Shown: positions 24,640 to 28,837 of the stretch, in pieces | Layout: every line of letters starts with the position of its first letter | Numbering within the stretch: position 1 is the stretch's first letter | DNA from: Flavobacteriales bacterium UBA2798 | Lineage (GTDB): Bacteria > Bacteroidota > Bacteroidia > Flavobacteriales_D > UBA2798 | Assembly (NCBI GenBank): GCA_002351955.1 | Contig: DEHO01000050.1 | Coordinates: 28,382 to 57,218, forward strand | Length of the DNA stretch: 28,837 nt | Direction of reading: 5' to 3' | Notes under the pieces: model-generated | The model's input: the letters and a program-made list of their open reading frames with translations, nothing else | Databases searched by the model: none | What the model was told of the DNA's origin: nothing | Program-made: the position numbers and the translations under genes

Positions 24640-25542
24640 CTAAAAAAACTCGTACGAATATTTAAACACATAAATCAATCCCGTCTCGAAATCTTTCATC
24701 ACCTGGGCGGTCATCAGATACGTTGTTTTATCGTACAACATCGACCGTAATGTTTTCTGCTTTCCATTATGGAAAATAGCCTGCTCATCCAAATTCCCTA
24801 ATTTATCGTAGGTGTATGTATTGCTGATTTCGTTGAATCCGAAAACATAACTGATATCGTTCTTTTTACTTATCCTTCCCTTCTCATCGTATTCGTACTG
24901 AATTTTCGATTCTTTCCCGCTTAAAGTAAGACGCAAAACTTCCTCGGTGAGATAACCCAATTCGTTGTAATACGAAAATTCTTCCTGGTATTGGAGTCCG
25001 TAGTTATTATAAAATTTCTTCACCTTCTGATTCTTTACATATTGGTGATAGCTATAAGTTTCAGAAGAAATCACAAAACGTTGTCCCAGCTTAAAATGGT
25101 AGCGGTCCACCCCGCAATTCTCATCCCTGCAATAGGTTTCTTTGATCAATCTGCCCAGCGAATCGTATTCGTAGTTATAGGAATAAAATCCGTTGTTATC
25201 ATTTCTACGTTTGGTCGCCAGCAGTCCTTTGTCGTTGTACTCAAACTGAATAATGGTAGTATCGCGATTGCTGCTGTACGAAGCAAAGGTCGACATCATT
25301 AAAATAATTCTTCCCTTGGTATCGAATTCGTAATGGAAAAACTGACTGCGTTGAATCATGGGTTCTCCCTCGCGTTTGGTGCTTACGCTACCGCGGATAA
25401 TCTGCACCTTGTTGGTACGAATAAAGGAAGAATTAAAAAAGTTATCGTCGGTAAATGCCGTTCCGCCCGCGTTATCGATAATCTGCGCAGGCAAATGCAC
25501 CGACAGTAAAAAGAAAAAAAAGATAATTCCGCTTGCTTTCAT
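24640..25542 (-). CDS. secreted YD/RHS-like repeat protein
   Basis: 300 aa with a signal peptide (MKASGIIFFFFLLSVHLPAQ). The mature part has several YD-type repeats: FHYEFDTKGRIILM, FEYNDKGLLATKR, NYEYDSLGRLIKETY, YEYDEKGRISKKN and YTYDKLGNLDEQA, each about 25-30 residues apart with the Gx(R/L) turn. The family is common in Bacteroidota; function unknown. Its ATG overlaps the stop of the upstream YyaL gene as ATGA, so translation is probably coupled. It is the last gene of the operon; the weak palindrome TTTTAGGA/TCCTAAAA (24625-24645) overlaps the stop. Confidence 0.82.
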   Translation of the reverse strand: MKASGIIFFFFLLSVHLPAQIIDNAGGTAFTDDNFFNSSFIRTNKVQIIRGSVSTKREGEPMIQRSQFFHYEFDTKGRIILMMSTFASYSSNRDTTIIQFEYNDKGLLATKRRNDNNGFYSYNYEYDSLGRLIKETYCRDENCGVDRYHFKLGQRFVISSETYSYHQYVKNQKVKKFYNNYGLQYQEEFSYYNELGYLTEEVLRLTLSGKESKIQYEYDEKGRISKKNDISYVFGFNEISNTYTYDKLGNLDEQAIFHNGKQKTLRSMLYDKTTYLMTAQVMKDFETGLIYVFKYSYEFF

Positions 25543-27545
25543 GTCAATTGTTCCAATGCTTCTTCCGGACTTTGCACCGGCAAATTACAGGATTTGTTGC
25601 GGCAAACGTAAATGAGGGATTGTCCGGTTTTGAACCTGTTTTTGAACAAAGGCAAGTCGCTTTCCGCTATGCAGACATACACCCGCACATGCGGCGGAAC
25701 ATCCTGTAAAATCCTCAAGGCCATCGTGTCGGCATCCTCACCACAAACCACCACTTCTTTCGGTTCCTCCAAAAGATCGAGCAGGAGCATTCCCCAATTG
25801 GAATATCCGGCACCATAAGCTTCCATATGCGAATAAACGGTTTGCAGCATTCTATTGGCTCTGTGTGTATATTCAATCTTACCCATAATACCGCCCAACT
25901 CATGCAAGGAACGCGCCATAACAGAATTTGAAGCGGGAATAACATTATCCGACAATTCCGTTTTGCGTGCTATGAGTGCTTCCGATTTTGAAGAGGTAAA
26001 ATAAAACAAGATGTCATTTTCATCAGAAAAATAATGGAGCACATACGTTGCCCACTTATCGGCATAGGCCAGCCAAAGTTCATCACCTGTAATGGAAAAC
26101 AATCGGGTAAACGCCTCGATGCAAAACGCATAATCCTCCAGAAATCCATCCACATACGCTTTTCCCGAATGGAAACAATGATACAAGCCTCCATCTCCCT
26201 TCAGCATTTCACGCAGAATAAAATGTGCTGTTGAGATGGCTTTATCCCGATATTCATTCTTTCCACTGCATTTCCATGCATCGCAAAGCGCAGTGATCAT
26301 TAAGGCATTCCAGGAACAAAGAATTTTATCATCCAGCAATGGAGAGATCCGTTTCTTTCGTACGGTCATTAACAGGTGATGCGCTTTCTTTTTTTTCTGA
26401 AGAAAATCATCGATATCCATTTTGTGTTTTCGTGCAAATGCATCATCACGTTCTCTGCGAAGTAGAATATAATTTCCGTGCTCCCACTCACCCAGATAAT
26501 TGATGTTGTAATACTCCGAAAACCAACTGTACTCTTCTCCCAGCAATCCCTGCAATTCGTCCTTTTTCCAGACGTAATATTTCCCTTCTTCACCTTCGCT
26601 ATCGGCATCCAATGCGGAATAAAAACCACTTTCCGGTTTCGACCATTCCTCTATACAAAAACGGATACTTCGCTCTGCAATTTCCAGATAAAGCGGATCG
26701 CGCGTAAACCGAAATGCTTCGCTGTATAAGGAGATAATTTGCGCATTATCGTACAACATTTTTTCAAAATGCGGAACCTTCCAGATCATATCGGTGGAGT
26801 ACCGGGTAATACCACCACCCAGCTGATCGTAAATTCCGCCTAACGCAATTTTATCCAGTGTTAAACGAACATGCTTCATTACCGAATCATCGTTTCTGTA
26901 AATGGCATAACGCAACAAAAATTCGTAATTGTTCGGTAATGGAAATTTAGGCGCACGATTGGGGCCACCTTCGATCGAATCGAAATGATTCTTCCAACGC
27001 TGAACCACCTGATCCGCATATGCTGCAGAAAATGTATTCGACCCTTCTTCAGGAATGGCGAGATCACTTAACTGAACTCCTTCGGTTAAGCGCTGTGCAT
27101 AATCTTCCACTTTTTCGGGTTCGTCCTTCCAAATCGCATTGAGATGCTGCAGCACTTTCAGCCAGTTTTCCCTCGGGAAATACGTTCCGCCGTAAACCGG
27201 ACGACCATCCGGCATCACAAAACAATTCAATGGCCATCCCCCTTGTCCGCTCATCAGCTGAACGGCATTCATATACACCTGATCGATATCCGGACGCTCT
27301 TCGCGATCTACTTTAATACAGATAAAATAACGGTTCATCACCTCCGCAGCAGCAACATCCGAAAATGTTTCATGCTCCATAACATGACACCAATGGCAGG
27401 ATGAATAACCAATGCTGATCAATACAAGTTTTCCTTCTGCTTTGGCTTTGGAAAATGCCTCCTCGCCCCAGGGAAACCAGTCGACAGGATTCTCTGCATG
27501 TTGCCGTAAATACGGACTACTCTCAGTCGAAAGACGATTGGGCAT
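25539..27545 (-). CDS. thioredoxin domain-containing protein, YyaL/DUF255 (SPATA20-like)
   Basis: 668 aa, full family length. The N-terminal thioredoxin-like part (about 1-170) carries C50-H-W-C53 in GYSSCHWCHVMEHETFSD, with SSPYLRQHAENPVDWFPWG, VDREERPDIDQVYM and GGWPLNCFVMPDGRP as family blocks. The rest (about 180-640) is the (alpha/alpha)6-barrel part related to glycoside-processing or epimerase folds (FHFEKMLYDNAQ-like KVPHFEKMLYDNAQ, DADSEGEEGKYYVWKKDEL). It may act as a disulfide/redox enzyme, but the true substrate is unknown. There is no signal peptide, so it is probably cytoplasmic. Between a LEA-type lipoprotein gene (1-nt gap) and the YD protein (ATGA overlap). Confidence 0.95.
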   Translation of the reverse strand: MPNRLSTESSPYLRQHAENPVDWFPWGEEAFSKAKAEGKLVLISIGYSSCHWCHVMEHETFSDVAAAEVMNRYFICIKVDREERPDIDQVYMNAVQLMSGQGGWPLNCFVMPDGRPVYGGTYFPRENWLKVLQHLNAIWKDEPEKVEDYAQRLTEGVQLSDLAIPEEGSNTFSAAYADQVVQRWKNHFDSIEGGPNRAPKFPLPNNYEFLLRYAIYRNDDSVMKHVRLTLDKIALGGIYDQLGGGITRYSTDMIWKVPHFEKMLYDNAQIISLYSEAFRFTRDPLYLEIAERSIRFCIEEWSKPESGFYSALDADSEGEEGKYYVWKKDELQGLLGEEYSWFSEYYNINYLGEWEHGNYILLRRERDDAFARKHKMDIDDFLQKKKKAHHLLMTVRKKRISPLLDDKILCSWNALMITALCDAWKCSGKNEYRDKAISTAHFILREMLKGDGGLYHCFHSGKAYVDGFLEDYAFCIEAFTRLFSITGDELWLAYADKWATYVLHYFSDENDILFYFTSSKSEALIARKTELSDNVIPASNSVMARSLHELGGIMGKIEYTHRANRMLQTVYSHMEAYGAGYSNWGMLLLDLLEEPKEVVVCGEDADTMALRILQDVPPHVRVYVCIAESDLPLFKNRFKTGQSLIYVCRNKSCNLPVQSPEEALEQLT

Positions 27546-27546
27546 A

Positions 27547-28008
27547 TCAATTCATCTTGAACTGCTTCGGATCGATCTGCTCTTTGAAGGCAACATCAAA
27601 TTTCTTTCCGAAAATAAACACCCTACCCTTGATCCAACCCTTTACTTCAACCGGAACTTTCCCTGTAAAAAGCAAATTAATTCCGGAAGCCATCAATGCT
27701 TTGGTTACTGCAGAACGATCGATGGAAATATTGATATCGTACACTTCTTCCTTTCGCTTGCGCAGAATCACTTTGTCTTCGAGAATCGCTTTTCCTGCGC
27801 TTGTACCTGAAATCGTTAAATCGAGCTGACTTTTAATCACCTTGATTTTGTACCCATTGGGATTGTACAATTTCACTCCGAGATTCAGCACCATTTCCTT
27901 GTTTGAATCACGCTTGATATTGACGCGTTCAACATTACGGAATTCGACCTGCTCGTAGGAAAGACAGGAACTCAGTAAAACAGTAAGACTAAAAAGCAGT
28001 ATGCGCAT
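27547..28008 (-). CDS. LEA type 2 family lipoprotein
   Basis: 153 aa. Lipobox LLSSC with C15 after MRILLFSLTVLLSS, so lipid-anchored in the envelope. The mature domain resembles late-embryogenesis-abundant (LEA14/LEA_2) proteins, an immunoglobulin-like beta-sandwich: VERVNIKRDSNKEMVLNLGV, KLYNPNGYKIKVIKSQLDLT, where the LYNPN motif is typical. Function unknown. It begins 3 nt after the M20 dipeptidase stop and is certainly in the same operon. Confidence 0.82.
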   Translation of the reverse strand: MRILLFSLTVLLSSCLSYEQVEFRNVERVNIKRDSNKEMVLNLGVKLYNPNGYKIKVIKSQLDLTISGTSAGKAILEDKVILRKRKEEVYDINISIDRSAVTKALMASGINLLFTGKVPVEVKGWIKGRVFIFGKKFDVAFKEQIDPKQFKMN

Positions 28009-28011
28009 TCT

Positions 28012-28837
28012 TTACTTGTTGTATTCCGCAAAATAACGGAAGAACAAGGGAATAGTTTCAATTCCTTTCAAATAGTTGAATACGCCATAGTGTTCATTGG
28101 GTGAGTGAATAGCATCACTGTCGAGTCCAAATCCCATCAGAATGGAGTCAAGACCAAGTTCCTTCTTGAACAAAGCAACAATCGGAATACTTCCACCCCC
28201 GCGCGTTGGAACGGGTTTCTTACCAAAAGTATCAGTCATGGCCTGACTCGCCGCTTTATAACCCGGAGAATCAGTGGAGATAACAATTGGCTCACCACCG
28301 TGATGTGGACGAACTTCAACTTTCACACTCTTAGGTGCGATACGTTGAAAATGATCTTTGAATAATTTGGTGATCTCATGCGAATCCTGATTGGGAACCA
28401 GACGCATTGAAATTTTTGCAAATGCCTTTGAAGGAAGAACGGTTTTAGCACCTTCTCCTATGTAACCACCCCAAATTCCGTTTACGTCGAGTGTAGGACG
28501 AATACCGGTGCGTTCGATAGTGGTAAATCCTTTTTCACCATGTTCCTGATCAATAGCAAGATCTTTTTTGTATTCATTCAGATCGAAGGGCGCCTTGTTC
28601 AGTTCTGCACGATCTGCAGTGCTCAGTTCATTTACTTTATCGTAAAAACCGGGAATGGTAATGTGATTGTTTTCGTCGTGCATCGACGCAATCATTTTTG
28701 CAAGAATATTGATTGGATTTGCAACGGCACCACCGTAAACACCACTGTGAAGATCACGGTTCGGACCGGTAACTTCCACTTCCAGATAACTCAATCCGCG
28801 CAATCCGGTATCGATAGAAGGAATATCATTGGCAATG
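28012..28837 (-). CDS. M20 family dipeptidase, C-terminal part (start outside window)
   Basis: About 275 codons visible; the frame continues past the window edge (IANDIPSIDTGLRGLSYLEV), so the 5' end with the metal-binding His/Asp/Glu set is missing from view. The lid domain is seen in EVEVTGPNRDLHSGVYGGAV, and FAKISMRLVPNQDSHEI, RPHHGGEPI and RGGGSIPIVALFKKELG are M20 dipeptidase blocks. The last metal ligand is in LDSDAIHSPNEHYGVFNYLK. This group (CNDP2-like) hydrolyses dipeptides such as Cys-Gly or carnosine-type peptides; exact substrate unknown. First visible gene of the minus-strand operon. Confidence 0.93.
   Translation of the reverse strand, partial: IANDIPSIDTGLRGLSYLEVEVTGPNRDLHSGVYGGAVANPINILAKMIASMHDENNHITIPGFYDKVNELSTADRAELNKAPFDLNEYKKDLAIDQEHGEKGFTTIERTGIRPTLDVNGIWGGYIGEGAKTVLPSKAFAKISMRLVPNQDSHEITKLFKDHFQRIAPKSVKVEVRPHHGGEPIVISTDSPGYKAASQAMTDTFGKKPVPTRGGGSIPIVALFKKELGLDSILMGFGLDSDAIHSPNEHYGVFNYLKGIETIPLFFRYFAEYNK

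Noticed and set aside
24554..24643. 29-aa hydrophobic peptide considered as a gene
   Set aside because: It overlaps a convincing intrinsic terminator and has no other support; kept as a low-interest observation only.

Overview
The window looks like a chromosomal segment of an uncultured or little-studied member of the Bacteroidota. The evidence is AT-rich DNA, promoters of the TTG/TTTG-N17-21-TAnnTTTG type (before the genes at 10193, 12703, 15104, 13668c and 15830c), few strong Shine-Dalgarno sequences, signal peptides whose mature part starts with Q, and families typical of the phylum (BBP2-like porin, DUF1398, short YD-repeat secreted proteins, YyaL/DUF255). I cannot name a genus. No rRNA, tRNA, CRISPR array, transposase or integrase was found.

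Left part (1-8.4 kb), accessory and visibly AT-richer. It opens with what looks like a piece of an integron cassette array. A 902-aa protein with an R-x5-H (HEPN-like) motif and a STAND/NB-ARC-type P-loop NTPase lies between the right half of one attC-like site (window start to about 60) and a complete 132-nt attC-like imperfect palindrome (2795-2926). A second cassette-like gene, for a secreted YD-repeat protein, begins 7 nt after that site. Next is an EVE-HNH modification-dependent restriction endonuclease, so the first 5 kb reads as a small anti-phage defence region. It is followed by a zinc-ribbon methyltransferase, a membrane protein whose 5' end may carry a frameshift, and two lipoproteins of unknown function.

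Middle (8.4-15.8 kb), a mosaic of small genes: a Bro-N/DinD-like protein with a small membrane protein, a secreted protein of unknown function, a zinc-finger plus alpha-CTD-like helix-hairpin-helix protein, a DUF1905 protein with a TTG start, an XRE-pentapeptide repeat regulator, a BBP2-like porin and a DUF1398 protein. The gaps hold dispersed repeats: hairpins with a TCCCGAC/GTCGGGA stem, GTGAACGGTGA-type units and CTAATAACT-type tracts. Upstream of the XRE gene are three ACAAC...GTTGT-like elements whose starts are exactly 21 bp apart, just behind a good promoter. A 16-bp perfect palindrome lies just upstream of the likely porin -7 element.

Right part (15.8-28.8 kb), core-like: alaS (minus) divergent from an M23 cell-wall peptidase and a MerR-type regulator; two tandem paralogous secreted proteins (minus); a glucosaminidase-LysM protein (plus) with a clear intrinsic terminator; and a tight minus-strand operon of M20 dipeptidase (5' end outside the window), LEA-type lipoprotein, YyaL/DUF255 thioredoxin-domain protein and a YD-repeat secreted protein, with junctions of 3 nt, 1 nt and an ATGA overlap. 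Cell-wall turnover (M23, glucosaminidase-LysM) and envelope proteins dominate this half.
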